The notes beneath the pieces were generated by a model, which was not told the origin of the DNA, searched no databases, and was given only the letters and a program-made list of their open reading frames with translations. 64,000 bases of DNA from Vagococcus proximus (GTDB lineage: Bacteria > Bacillota > Bacilli > Lactobacillales > Vagococcaceae), in NCBI RefSeq assembly GCF_029143285.1, contig NZ_JAPDSH010000001.1:186001-250000 (forward strand), read 5' to 3'. Of the stretch, positions 18,331 to 26,840 are shown piece by piece. Numbering within the stretch: position 1 is the first letter of the stretch; each line of letters begins with the position of its first letter. Both the position numbers and the translations under genes were made by a program.

Positions 18331-19158
18331 ATGACAAACTTACCATTCCCATTAAATTATTTTAAAAATAGTATGCGACCAGAGACGGTATTTACAGGTA
18401 GAAAATCATTAAAGCTACATCAACTTTTAGTTGTCTTTATCTTTTTAACGTCGTTATTACTTGTTCCAGTAACTCTAAACGTTGCTAAAAACCCAAGTAT
18501 TTCGTTAGAAACGTTGATGCCATCTGCTTTTTCACGATTAGATAAACAGACAGTGTCAGCGATAAAAGAAGCTGACATTAGTGAGGGGAAATTAAATGAA
18601 ACAGCTCACGTATTCTTAAATGAAGATAAAACTGTTGGCTTTAATTTAACAAAAGAAGAGATGGCAAAACTTTCAAGTGGGATTAGTTTTAATCAAACAG
18701 GAATGAGTTTAAAAGATAAATCAGGCTATGCCTTTGATGTAGCCTATTCGAAATCATTTTCTTTGGCGGATAGTCAAACGTTAGATGAATTTAAAAACTC
18801 TATCAGTCAAGAATGGTTGATTCAAAATAAAGGATTTGTAGCCCTAACTCTTATCATGATGAGTGCAGGAATGATTTTCATGAGCGAGTTGGTGTTAGTG
18901 ATTGGAGGGGCCTTCTTTATTTGGGTAACACGTTTTAATGAAGCCTCTTCAATTAAAACATTCCGTGAATCTGTTACGTTGATACTCAATGCTATGGGAT
19001 TAAGTAGTGTTTTAGCAATGGTTGTTGGGTTAATAAAATTTGATATGACCATTGTTTTAAGCATTCAATCATTGGGACTTGTCGTGATGTTATTAGCAGT
19101 ATTTGTTAAGACTAGGTTTAACGAAGACCAAACACTTAGAAAAATGAAGCAAGCATAA
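18331..19158 (+). CDS. malA: MalA-like membrane protein (DUF1189)
   Basis: The 275-residue protein has one membrane segment near residue 35, an extracytoplasmic region of about 120 residues, and a cluster of three or four C-terminal segments. The opening FPLNYFKNSMRPETVF and this topology match the DUF1189 family, which includes YvdJ of Bacillus and the pneumococcal MalA found in maltodextrin operons. Its molecular role is not established. It follows malG and precedes maltose phosphorylase. The ATG at 18331 lies 8 bases after AGGA; the ATG at 18322 is part of that ribosome binding region and less likely. Confidence 0.8.
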   Translation: MTNLPFPLNYFKNSMRPETVFTGRKSLKLHQLLVVFIFLTSLLLVPVTLNVAKNPSISLETLMPSAFSRLDKQTVSAIKEADISEGKLNETAHVFLNEDKTVGFNLTKEEMAKLSSGISFNQTGMSLKDKSGYAFDVAYSKSFSLADSQTLDEFKNSISQEWLIQNKGFVALTLIMMSAGMIFMSELVLVIGGAFFIWVTRFNEASSIKTFRESVTLILNAMGLSSVLAMVVGLIKFDMTIVLSIQSLGLVVMLLAVFVKTRFNEDQTLRKMKQA

Positions 19159-19181
19159 TTTAGTTAGAGGAGAATCAGACG

Positions 19182-21452
19182 ATGTTCAAACGATTATTTG
19201 ATATTGATCCGTGGAAGATCAAGACAACAGAATTGGCAGTAGAGGATATGAGGTTACAAGAGAGTTTAACTTCAATTGGAAATGGCTATATGGGGATGCG
19301 TGGTAACTTTGAAGAGGGCTATTCAGGTGATTCGCATCAAGGCACGTATATTGCAGGTGTTTGGTTTCCAGACAAAACACGTGTCGGTTGGTGGAAAAAT
19401 GGCTACCCTGATTACTTTGGTAAAGTGATTAATGCGACTAATTTTATTGGGATAGATGTTGTGATTGAAGGAGAGAAAATCGATCTTGCAACAACAACTT
19501 ATCGTGATTTTTATTTAGAATTGGATATGAAAACAGGGGTATTACACCGCGAATATACCGTTGTAAAAGAGGGCTTAGAAGTTAAATTAACATTCGAACG
19601 CTTCATGAGTGTTGCTACACAAGAGTTAGCGCTTGTTAAAGTGACGGCGGAATCATTAAAAGGTCAAGCTACTATTGAGCTGACACCAAAACTAGATGGT
19701 AATGTGACCAACGAAGATAGTAATTATGATGAAGTCTTTTGGATTGAAAAAGCACGTCACGTTGGCGAACAGAATTATCTAACAATGGAAACGTTGGAAA
19801 ATCCATTTGGGACACCTCGTTTTTCTGTGACAACTAGTATGAAAGTTGTCACAAAAGAGGGGTCAAAAGTAACGAACGAAAGTGAAAAATATGTAGCAGA
19901 AACATACAGTTATGTATTAGTTCCAGGTTCATCTATTAGTTTGGAAAAATATGTGGCGGTAACAACGAGCCGCGATATTGTAGAAGCCGAACAAGCTCCT
20001 AAAGGTGAGGGTATCTTAGAAAGTGCTGTTGAGCTAGGTTGGGACACGTTAAAATCATCTCATATAACAGAATGGCAATCACGTTGGGATAAAGCAGATG
20101 TCATCATTGAAGGAGATGATGAAGCGCAACAAGGCATGCGTTTTAACATTTTCCAATTATTTTCAACTTATTACGGTGAAGATGCCCGTTTAAATGTGGG
20201 ACCGAAAGGCTTTACTGGTGAAAAATATGGTGGTGCTACTTACTGGGATACGGAAGCGTATATTGTACCGATGTACTTATCGGTAACAGGAAAAGAAGTT
20301 AGTGAACAATTACTGAAATACCGTCATCAACAACTAGATGGTGCTTATCATAATGCGTCACAACAAGGGTTAAAAGGTGCGCTTTACCCAATGGTTACTT
20401 TTACAGGAGTGGAGTGCCACAATGAATGGGAAATTACGTTTGAAGAGATTCATCGTAATGGTGCGATTGCTCATGCGATTTACAATTATGCTACCTATAC
20501 AGGGGACGACAGTTATCTTGTCAATGAAGGGATAGATGTCTTAGTTGCAATTTCAAGATTCTGGGAAGATCGTGTCCATTTTTCAAAACGTCGTAATCAA
20601 TACATGATTCACGGTGTAACTGGACCAAATGAATATGAAAATAATGTTAATAATAACTGGTACACAAACACCATTGCAACTTGGGTCTTACGTTTTACGT
20701 TAGAGTCGCTTGAAAAAATATCTGCGGATAAGTTAAAAGAATTAGCTATCACTGAAGATGAAAAAGCAAAATGGCAAGATATTATCGACAAGATGTATTA
20801 TCCAACCGATGAAGAGTTAGGGATTTTTGTTCAACACGATACGTTCTTGGATAAAGACTTACGCCCAGTTTCCGAATTACCTAAAGAGTGCTTACCGCTT
20901 AATCAAAATTGGTCTTGGGATCGTGTATTACGTTCACCGTTTATTAAACAAGCGGATGTCTTACAAGGGTTATATTTCTTAGGACATGAATATACTAAAG
21001 AAGAGAAACAGCGCAATTTTGATTTCTATGAACCAATGACTGTACATGAATCCTCACTATCAGCGTGTGTGCACAGTATTTTAGCAGCTGAATTAGGCAT
21101 GGAAGAGAAAGCAGTAGAACTTTATGCCAGAACAGCTAGATTAGATTTGGATAACTACAATAATGATACAGAAGATGGTTTACATATTACCTCAATGAGT
21201 GGTGGATGGTTGTCTGTTGTTCATGGTTTTGCTGGAATGAGAACACTAACAGGAAAACTTGAATTAGCACCCTTTACGCCAAAAGAATGGGATGGTTATC
21301 GTTTCAAACTGAACTATCGTGAGAGACTGCTTGAAGTAGATGTAACAAAAGAGCAAGTCAAAATTACTCTATTAGAAGGTGAGCCATTAGATGTAACGTT
21401 ATTTGACGAAACTATTTTACTTGAAACTGAGTTTGTCAAAGCATTAAATTAA
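19182..21452 (+). CDS. mapA: Maltose phosphorylase (GH65)
   Basis: This cytoplasmic enzyme splits maltose with phosphate into glucose and beta-glucose-1-phosphate. The 756-residue product has the GH65 order: an N-terminal beta-sandwich (about 1-270), a linker, an (alpha/alpha)6 barrel, and a C-terminal beta domain. The catalytic acid is expected in the [19 protein letters not shown] stretch (Glu in PNEYENN). [14 protein letters not shown] and [10 protein letters not shown]-type segments (here [12 protein letters not shown]) also match the family. pgmB lies downstream, giving the usual pair. AGAGGAG precedes the start. Maltose rather than kojibiose or trehalose is inferred from the locus. Confidence 0.93.
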   Translation: MFKRLFDIDPWKIKTTELAVEDMRLQESLTSIGNGYMGMRGNFEEGYSGDSHQGTYIAGVWFPDKTRVGWWKNGYPDYFGKVINATNFIGIDVVIEGEKIDLATTTYRDFYLELDMKTGVLHREYTVVKEGLEVKLTFERFMSVATQELALVKVTAESLKGQATIELTPKLDGNVTNEDSNYDEVFWIEKARHVGEQNYLTMETLENPFGTPRFSVTTSMKVVTKEGSKVTNESEKYVAETYSYVLVPGSSISLEKYVAVTTSRDIVEAEQAPKGEGILESAVELGWDTLKSSHITEWQSRWDKADVIIEGDDEAQQGMRFNIFQLFSTYYGEDARLNVGPKGFTGEKYGGATYWDTEAYIVPMYLSVTGKEVSEQLLKYRHQQLDGAYHNASQQGLKGALYPMVTFTGVECHNEWEITFEEIHRNGAIAHAIYNYATYTGDDSYLVNEGIDVLVAISRFWEDRVHFSKRRNQYMIHGVTGPNEYENNVNNNWYTNTIATWVLRFTLESLEKISADKLKELAITEDEKAKWQDIIDKMYYPTDEELGIFVQHDTFLDKDLRPVSELPKECLPLNQNWSWDRVLRSPFIKQADVLQGLYFLGHEYTKEEKQRNFDFYEPMTVHESSLSACVHSILAAELGMEEKAVELYARTARLDLDNYNNDTEDGLHITSMSGGWLSVVHGFAGMRTLTGKLELAPFTPKEWDGYRFKLNYRERLLEVDVTKEQVKITLLEGEPLDVTLFDETILLETEFVKALN

Positions 21453-21458
21453 ACTTAA

Positions 21459-21498
21459 AAGTAACCAGATAATGTTCGATTATTTGGTTACTTTTTTT
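21459..21498 (+). terminator. Terminator between mapA and pgmB
   Basis: AAGTAACCAGATAAT and ATTATTTGGTTACTT form a stem with seven T. pgmB follows within 17 bases without a visible promoter, so some read-through is expected. Confidence 0.8.
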
Positions 21499-21514
21499 AA
21501 AAGGGTGGAGAAAA

Positions 21515-22174
21515 ATGAGTGTTAAAGGATTTATTTTTGATTTAGATGGTGTTATTACAGATACAGCAGACTATCATTTTGAAGCATGGAAAAATCTTGC
21601 CTCAAATTATGGTATTACGATTGACCGTGAATTCAATGAACAGTTGAAAGGCATTTCTCGTATGGATTCTTTAAATCGAATCTTAGAGTTCGGTGGACGA
21701 AAAACTGAGTTTACAGAAGCTCAAAAAGAAGCGATGGCAGCGGAAAAAAACGGAGAGTACGTTAAGTTAATTGAAAAAATGACACCGGAGCACATCTTAC
21801 CTGGTGTTTTAGATTTTTTAACTGAGCTTAAAAAGCATAATTATCTACTTGGATTAGCTTCGGCAAGTAAGAATGGTCCTGTTATTTTAGAGCGTCTTAA
21901 TTTAAGTGGCTATTTTGATACAATTGTTGATCCTTCGTTGTTAGCTAAAGGTAAACCAGATCCAGAGATATTCTTAACCGCCGCACGTCAACTAGGGTTA
22001 AAGCCAGAGGAATGTATAGGAATAGAAGATGCATCAGCTGGTATTGAATCCATCAATAAAGCAAAAATGTTTTCAGTAGGTGTAGGAGATAAAGAGTCGA
22101 TGAAAGAAGCAAATTACAGACTTAGTAACACATCAGAATTATCTTTAGAAAAAATTTTAAATAGATTAAGTTAA
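21515..22174 (+). CDS. pgmB: Beta-phosphoglucomutase
   Basis: PgmB converts beta-glucose-1-phosphate from maltose phosphorylase to glucose-6-phosphate. The 219-residue HAD-family protein starts with the nucleophile motif FIFDLDGVITDTADYH (Asp8 and Asp10 catalytic by homology), has a four-helix cap (about 15-90, including LKGISRMDSLNRIL), a GLASASKNGP motif II, KGKPDPEIF motif III, and GIEDASAGIE motif IV. Length and motifs match the family closely. It is the last gene of the maltose locus, behind a hairpin that may lower its expression relative to mapA. Confidence 0.95.
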   Translation: MSVKGFIFDLDGVITDTADYHFEAWKNLASNYGITIDREFNEQLKGISRMDSLNRILEFGGRKTEFTEAQKEAMAAEKNGEYVKLIEKMTPEHILPGVLDFLTELKKHNYLLGLASASKNGPVILERLNLSGYFDTIVDPSLLAKGKPDPEIFLTAARQLGLKPEECIGIEDASAGIESINKAKMFSVGVGDKESMKEANYRLSNTSELSLEKILNRLS

Positions 22175-22206
22175 AAATCTTAGCCGCTTAGGCTAGGATT
22201 TTTTTT
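22173..22206 (+). terminator. Terminator of the maltose locus
   Basis: AAATCTTAGCC and GGCTAGGATTT pair around GCTTA with a run of eight T. Confidence 0.85.
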
Positions 22207-22215
22207 AGGATTAGA

Positions 22216-22263
22216 TTGACTTTTTATAAAAGGTATCTTAAAATAGAAACCGACTGTTCGTTT
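22216..22263 (+). promoter_or_regulatory. Promoter and likely operator of the TetR-SMR operon
   Basis: TTGACT (22216-22221), a 17-base spacer and TAAAAT (22239-22244) make a good promoter. Just downstream AACCGACTGTTCGTTT (22248-22263) is an inverted repeat of the form AANCGA-N4-TCGNTT, placed where the TetR protein would block transcription of its own operon. Confidence 0.6.
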
Positions 22264-22300
22264 TGTTTGTGAATAATAAGTTAATAAAAGGAGTGGAACT

Positions 22301-22840
22301 ATGAATTTATCAAAAGTTGAAGAAAGAAAAAAATATATATTAAGAAGTGCCAGTGAGTTATTGGCAGAAAAAGGTCTAACGGATATTACAATCGATGAGG
22401 TCGCGAAACAAGCCTGTTTAAGTAAAGGTGGCGTGACGCATTACTTTAAAAATAAAGATCAATTATTAGTAGAATTAGCTAATATGTTAGATGAAGATTA
22501 CCTAGATAGAATTGAAAATGAAGCTGCAAAACATGAAGAGGCTAAAGGTGTATGGACAAGGGCGTTATTAGGAGTAGCTGATTTAGATCTTTTGGGAGAA
22601 ACTGAGATAACAAATGCCTTAGTTGCTGGAGCAATGGCGAGTCAAAAAGAAGGTAACGATGCAAAAAGTTTTGAAGTTATCCAATCTAAATTAGTATCAG
22701 ATGGTTACGATCCAGTACTTGCTACTATTATTCGTTTAGCGATTGATGGTTTATATTATGCTGAATTATTTAAGGCAGAACCTCTTGATCCTAAACTTAG
22801 AAAAGACGTCTTTGATCGTATGATTTCATGGACAGAATAA
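22301..22840 (+). CDS. TetR-family regulator of the SMR exporters
   Basis: The 179-residue protein has a TetR helix-turn-helix in its first 55 residues (KKYILRSASELLAEKGLTDITIDEVAKQACLSKGGVTHYFKNKDQLL) shown here in part: TIDEVAKQACLSKGGVTHYF. The remainder is an all-helical ligand domain of the TetR_C/YsiA-like type. It is the first gene of a three-gene unit with two SMR genes 31 bases downstream. An inverted repeat at its promoter is a likely autoregulatory site. The ligand is probably a cationic compound exported by the SMR pair; this is inferred from context. Confidence 0.88.
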   Translation: MNLSKVEERKKYILRSASELLAEKGLTDITIDEVAKQACLSKGGVTHYFKNKDQLLVELANMLDEDYLDRIENEAAKHEEAKGVWTRALLGVADLDLLGETEITNALVAGAMASQKEGNDAKSFEVIQSKLVSDGYDPVLATIIRLAIDGLYYAELFKAEPLDPKLRKDVFDRMISWTE

Positions 22841-22871
22841 TCACATTAAAATTAAAAATCGAAATGAGTGA

Positions 22872-23210
22872 ATGAGTATGACGAAGGAATGGTTAAAAGT
22901 AGTGTTTGCCTCACTGTTTGAATTGGTATGGGTCAGTGGTTTGGCTCACGCTTCGACAGTATTAGAGTGGGTGTTAACAGCCATAGGAGTAGTGGTTAGT
23001 TTTTATTTACTGACATCATCCGTTAAAAAGTTACCCATTGGGACAGTGTATGCAGTCTTTGCAGGCCTAGGGTCAATAGGAAGCATTATTGTAGGTGTTA
23101 CATTTTTTGGAGAATCAATTAGTCTATTAAAGATTGTCTTTATGGGAACTCTATTATTAGGTATTATTGGTCTGAAATTAATTGAGACAGACAAGGATGA
23201 GGTGAAATAG
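22872..23210 (+). CDS. SMR-family exporter subunit 1
   Basis: The 112-residue protein has four membrane segments and the SMR landmark glutamate in the first helix (VVFASLFELVWVSGLAHA, Glu near residue 15). The third helix carries AVFAGLGSIGSIIVG. SMR proteins export quaternary ammonium compounds or guanidinium, often as heterodimers when two genes are adjacent. The next SMR gene starts at the base after this stop. Translation may start at 22872 or at the ATG at 22878; the ribosome binding site is weak in both cases. Confidence 0.88.
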   Translation: MSMTKEWLKVVFASLFELVWVSGLAHASTVLEWVLTAIGVVVSFYLLTSSVKKLPIGTVYAVFAGLGSIGSIIVGVTFFGESISLLKIVFMGTLLLGIIGLKLIETDKDEVK

Positions 23211-23522
23211 ATGCATTGGTTAGCTTTAGTAGGCGCAGGCTTGATGGAAGTATTAGGTGTTTGGAATATTAAACGCATTGCAGAGGGGAATAAAAAAGCA
23301 ATTGTTGTTGCATTTTTTACCATGGGAAGCAGTTTGCTGATGTTATCATTTGCCCTTCAGACGATTCCGATGGGCACAGGTTATGCCATTTGGACTGGAA
23401 TAGGAACAGTGGGGACAGCCATTCTTGGAATTATTTTATATAAAGATTCAACAGATATTAAGCGTTTAGCGTGTATTGCTTTAATTTTAGGATCTACAAT
23501 GGCGCTTAAATTATTATCATAA
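23211..23522 (+). CDS. SMR-family exporter subunit 2
   Basis: The 103-residue partner has four membrane segments, Glu14 in WLALVGAGLMEVLGVWNIK, and the conserved GTGYAIWTGIGTVGTAILG of helix 3. Its ATG abuts the stop of the first SMR gene, so the two are made together and probably form an antiparallel heterodimer, as known for EbrAB and YkkCD. No guanidine riboswitch is visible upstream; control is more likely by the TetR protein. Substrate is not determined. Confidence 0.9.
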   Translation: MHWLALVGAGLMEVLGVWNIKRIAEGNKKAIVVAFFTMGSSLLMLSFALQTIPMGTGYAIWTGIGTVGTAILGIILYKDSTDIKRLACIALILGSTMALKLLS

Positions 23523-23523
23523 A

Positions 23524-23557
23524 AAGAAAGAGCATAATTGCTCTTTCTTTTTTTTTG
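23524..23557 (+). terminator. Terminator of the TetR-SMR operon
   Basis: AAAGAAAGAGC and GCTCTTTCTTT form the stem, followed by a long T tract. Confidence 0.85.
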
Positions 23558-23576
23558 CTCATGTGACAAAAGTGTT

Positions 23577-23648
23577 AGATGAGTCAGATGAATTGTAAGA
23601 TGAATCAGAGGTCATTCTTATTAAGGGAGAGTAAACTAATGGTATAAG
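23577..23648 (+). promoter_or_regulatory. BceAB promoter with 21-bp-period direct repeats
   Basis: TGGTATAAG (23640-23648) is an extended -10. Upstream, AGATGAGTCAGA (23577-23588) and AGATGAATCAGA (23598-23609) are direct repeats 21 bases apart, two helical turns, ending just above the expected -35 position. This layout fits binding of an OmpR-type response regulator. The 11-mer ATTGTAAGATG (23592-23602) between them recurs upstream of the yxeA-like gene. Confidence 0.5.
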
Positions 23649-23679
23649 ATAAAGCGCACAGCGCATAGGAGGAAATAAA

Positions 23680-24450
23680 ATGACAGAAAAAGTACTAGAA
23701 GTTTCTCATATAAAAAAAGTTTATGGTAAAAAAGGTGAAAAACAACATGAAGCAATCAAAGACATGACCTTTGATATAGAAGAGGGAGAGTTTGTTGGGA
23801 TTATGGGACCTTCAGGTTCGGGGAAAACAACGCTACTTAATCTTTTATCAGCGTTAGATAATCCGACAAACGGTGATATTAAAATATCTGGTAATAGTTT
23901 AACTGGGTTAAAAGACTCACAGTTGTCAGATTTTAGAGCAAAAAATATCGGCTTCATTTTTCAAGATTTCAATTTATTAGAAAATTTAACCATGAGACAA
24001 AATATCGGCTTACCGTTATCACTTCAAGGTGTATCTCATGCAAAAACTAAGAAAAAAGTTCAAGACATCGCTCGTATATTGGATATTGAAAGAATATTAG
24101 GAAACTATCCTACAGAGGTCTCGGGTGGTCAGAAACAACGTGTAGCAGCTGCGCGAGCATTGGTTCATAATCCTGCTTTACTACTGGGAGATGAGCCGAC
24201 AGGAGCCTTAGACTCGAAGAATGCAAAGAATTTACTAGGCGCCTTAAAAGATCTTAATGAAGATTATAAAACAACGATTTTAATGGTAACTCATGACGCG
24301 GTAAGTGCGAGCTATTGTAAACGTATCTTATTTATTCAAGATGGTGTGATTTATCGTGAGTTATTCCGCAGCGGAACACAGCAAGAATTTTATCAAGAAA
24401 TTTTAGCCGTACTAGCAGGGTTAGAATTAGATAAAGAAAGTTTGGTGTAA
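23680..24450 (+). CDS. BceA-type ABC transporter ATP-binding protein
   Basis: The 256-residue ATPase has Walker A GPSGSGKTTLL (about residue 46), Q-loop FIFQDFNLLENLT, signature VSGGQKQR, Walker B LLLGDEPTGALDSKN, and switch MVTHD. The longer C-terminus (RELFRSGTQQEFYQEILAVLAGL) is typical of BceA/YxdL-type proteins that work with a ten-helix FtsX-like permease against antimicrobial peptides. The permease gene starts 4 bases after the stop. No histidine kinase or response regulator gene is adjacent, unlike most Bce modules. Confidence 0.9.
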   Translation: MTEKVLEVSHIKKVYGKKGEKQHEAIKDMTFDIEEGEFVGIMGPSGSGKTTLLNLLSALDNPTNGDIKISGNSLTGLKDSQLSDFRAKNIGFIFQDFNLLENLTMRQNIGLPLSLQGVSHAKTKKKVQDIARILDIERILGNYPTEVSGGQKQRVAAARALVHNPALLLGDEPTGALDSKNAKNLLGALKDLNEDYKTTILMVTHDAVSASYCKRILFIQDGVIYRELFRSGTQQEFYQEILAVLAGLELDKESLV

Positions 24451-24454
24451 GTTT

Positions 24455-26293
24455 ATGATGTTAAAATTATCCTTAACCAGCGTGAAAAAACGTTGGCAAG
24501 ATTATCTTGTATTAATGATGGGTCTCATGATTTCTATCGCTATTTTCTACATGTTTCAAACACTCTCTTTAAATTCAGATTTTTTAAAAGAAAACATTCC
24601 TGCGATTCAAATGGTCGTTTTTGTTTTCCAATTAGGAGCAATCTTACTTGGAATGATAACGGTAGTCTATATTTTATATGCGAATTCATTCTTACTTTCA
24701 ATGCGGAAGAAAGAATACGGCATGTATATGATGTTAGGAGCTAAAAAACGTAAAATTAGCCAAATGATTGCTATTGAAACTATTTTTATTGGCTTACTAT
24801 CAATGGTTATTGGTGGTTTAGTAGGGACGGGTTTAGCTCAAGTAATGGGAAATTATCTGAGTAAAGCAATTGATTTACCGTCAAAAACGTATGTTGCGTT
24901 TGTGCCAATGGCATTACTTGTTACAGTAATTTTCTTTGGTATTTTATTTATCATCACAACGATTATTAATGTGACGAAGTTTAGAAAAACAAGAACACTT
25001 GATTTACTCTATAGTGAAGGTCAGTCTGAACGTCGTAAAAAGCGTCCTATGATTACGGTTATAAAAATGATTATTTCACTTGTTTTAATAGGAATTGGCT
25101 ATTACTGTATGATGAATATGGAAAGTTTACAACTGATTGGTGTCTTTATAGCTATCTTTACTATTACACCAGGGACCTTCCTATTCTTTGGTTCATTAGT
25201 ACCTGTAGTAGTATCATGGATTAAAGGTATGGAAAGATATAGTAGTAAAGGGATTCGTATTTTTACGCTGTCTCAATTAAGTTTTAAAGCGTCATCACTA
25301 GCAAGAGTATTAGGCTTAGTGACCATGTTATTAGCATTATCATTAGGAGCAGTAACAGTAGGTCAAGCCTTTAAAAACTTTTCAGAAGATATTCTAAAGG
25401 TGACTTACAATGATGTGGTAACATATAATGCGACAAAGGAAATTCAAAACGAAATTGATCAATTAGATACGAAAGAAAAAATTCATTATAAATCTAAAAC
25501 AAAAGATGGAACAACTTATTTTGTAGCAAGTGAGTTTGAAAAAGCACCACTGTTAATGCAAGAAGAAGGAAATGTTGAAAATCCATTTATGAACCCAATT
25601 GTTCCAGTAAAAAATTTAAAAGTGGACCACGAGTATTCAAGTCAAACAAAGGGTGAATACTACATAACGCATGCTTTTTCTCAATTGGCTGATAGCTATA
25701 GCACAGAAAATATCTTTGCTTTAACCTATAAAGTAGTCTCACAAGAAACGTTTAATTCTATTGAAGCGAAACAAAATGATGTCCAAGTCGTTCGTGTTGA
25801 AGATTATATGGCACAAGTTGATCACTTCAAAAAAATTCATGAGTTAGAAAAGGCGAGAAATCCTAAAGCGGCTAGCAATATGAGTAAATATGATATGTAT
25901 CAAAGTGTTCAAGGGATGGCGAGTGGGTTTATGTTCATGGGCTTCTTCCTAGGCTTTGCATTCTTGGCAATGCTTGCAAGTTGTTTGATGTTTAAGATTT
26001 TATCAGGAGCGTATCAAGATGTAGCAAGATACGATATGTTACACAAAATTGGGGTGAGACGTTCGTTACTCGTAAAATCGTTGAGTAAAGAGATTTTTAT
26101 TATCTTTTTAGTACCTGCTTTATTAGGTGTGGTTCATGTGTTAGTAGGTTTAAAAATGTTCACGATATTTATACCAAATCCGTACGAATATATAGCCTTG
26201 CCATTCGCAGTGTACAGTGTTGTTTACTTTATTTATTATCTTGTGACGACACAACTATATAAAAATATTGTTTTACCAAAAACAAAAGAATAA
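24455..26293 (+). CDS. BceB/YxdM-type ABC transporter permease
   Basis: The 612-residue protein has ten predicted membrane segments in the BceB pattern: four, then two pairs, a large extracellular domain (about residues 310-480) between segments 7 and 8, and three at the C-terminus with FtsX-like character. The N-terminal FVFQLGAILLGMITVVYILYAN and RKKEYGMYMMLGAKK stretches are characteristic. Such permeases sense and remove peptide antibiotics such as bacitracin-like or cationic peptides and signal to a BceS-type kinase, which must be encoded elsewhere. A YxeA-like gene lies convergent downstream; in Bacillus the yxdJKLM-yxeA operon has the same partners. Confidence 0.88.
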   Translation: MMLKLSLTSVKKRWQDYLVLMMGLMISIAIFYMFQTLSLNSDFLKENIPAIQMVVFVFQLGAILLGMITVVYILYANSFLLSMRKKEYGMYMMLGAKKRKISQMIAIETIFIGLLSMVIGGLVGTGLAQVMGNYLSKAIDLPSKTYVAFVPMALLVTVIFFGILFIITTIINVTKFRKTRTLDLLYSEGQSERRKKRPMITVIKMIISLVLIGIGYYCMMNMESLQLIGVFIAIFTITPGTFLFFGSLVPVVVSWIKGMERYSSKGIRIFTLSQLSFKASSLARVLGLVTMLLALSLGAVTVGQAFKNFSEDILKVTYNDVVTYNATKEIQNEIDQLDTKEKIHYKSKTKDGTTYFVASEFEKAPLLMQEEGNVENPFMNPIVPVKNLKVDHEYSSQTKGEYYITHAFSQLADSYSTENIFALTYKVVSQETFNSIEAKQNDVQVVRVEDYMAQVDHFKKIHELEKARNPKAASNMSKYDMYQSVQGMASGFMFMGFFLGFAFLAMLASCLMFKILSGAYQDVARYDMLHKIGVRRSLLVKSLSKEIFIIFLVPALLGVVHVLVGLKMFTIFIPNPYEYIALPFAVYSVVYFIYYLVTTQLYKNIVLPKTKE

Positions 26294-26295
26294 GA

Positions 26296-26328
26296 AAAAG
26301 ACTGGGAAATTTCTCAGTCTTTTTTTTG
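26296..26328 (+). terminator. Terminator of the BceAB operon
   Basis: AAAGACTGGGAAA and TTTCTCAGTCTTT pair and are followed by eight T. Confidence 0.8.
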
Positions 26329-26337
26329 CATAGTGAG

Positions 26338-26372
26338 ATAATAAAAAAAGTAAAGGCGATCAGCCTTTACTT
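26338..26372 (-). terminator. Terminator of the yxeA-like gene
   Basis: On the minus strand AAAGTAAAGGC and GCCTTTACTTT pair around TGATC, with a T-rich tail. The stop codon lies in the stem. Confidence 0.8.
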
Positions 26373-26708
26373 TAAATGGGAGAGTGCTTTAGTTGGAATA
26401 TGTTCTTCTTTTAATTCTTCCCAACTTGTTACACCGTATCGTTTACTAATTGTTAATTTAAGATAGGCGTTTCGCTTAATTGGGCGACCAATCGTACTGT
26501 TAAATTCAACTTCTCTTTTAGTACCATCTGCATCATAGGCAGGGAGGTTGTAAGTATAGTCAGGAAAAGGTTCTTTTCCGCCACGTGTAACAACCTTGCC
26601 GTTGGTTGTTATTTTTGTATAGTAATCTTCCCGACCGTAAAAGTAGCGATAGCTTCCAATTAGAGACCCAATCATAATCAAACAAAGTAATAGTATTATT
26701 TTTTTCAT
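26367..26708 (-). CDS. YxeA-family small exported protein
   Basis: The 113-residue protein has an N-terminal hydrophobic segment (about 3-20) and a small beta-rich domain with DYYTKITTNGKVV, YNLPAYDADGTKREVEF and RPIKRNAYLKL, which I recognise as the YxeA (DUF1093) family. There is no lipobox, so it is either secreted or N-terminally anchored. In Bacillus yxeA belongs to a BceAB-type operon (yxdJKLM-yxeA); here it is convergent to the BceAB pair and may serve the same module. The ATG at 26708 has AAAGGAT 8 or so bases upstream; the ATG at 26717 has none. Function unknown. Confidence 0.82.
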   Translation of the reverse strand: MKKIILLLCLIMIGSLIGSYRYFYGREDYYTKITTNGKVVTRGGKEPFPDYTYNLPAYDADGTKREVEFNSTIGRPIKRNAYLKLTISKRYGVTSWEELKEEHIPTKALSHLK

Positions 26709-26811
26709 TTCTCTCATCCTTTCAAAATGTATCTAAATACAGTATGAATGAGAGTAAGAAGATGAGCCATTTCTATAGGTTGCAATCCTCTAACATTATT
26801 GTAAGATGTAA

Positions 26812-26840
26812 AAAAAACTCAAGCCTAGGCTTGAGTTTTA
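26812..26840 (-). terminator. Terminator of the NAD(P)-binding protein gene
   Basis: A near-perfect palindrome AACTCAAGCCTAGGCTTGAGTT with the T tract on the minus strand is shown here by its halves AACTCAAGCC and GGCTTGAGTT; the stop codon overlaps it. Confidence 0.8.
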
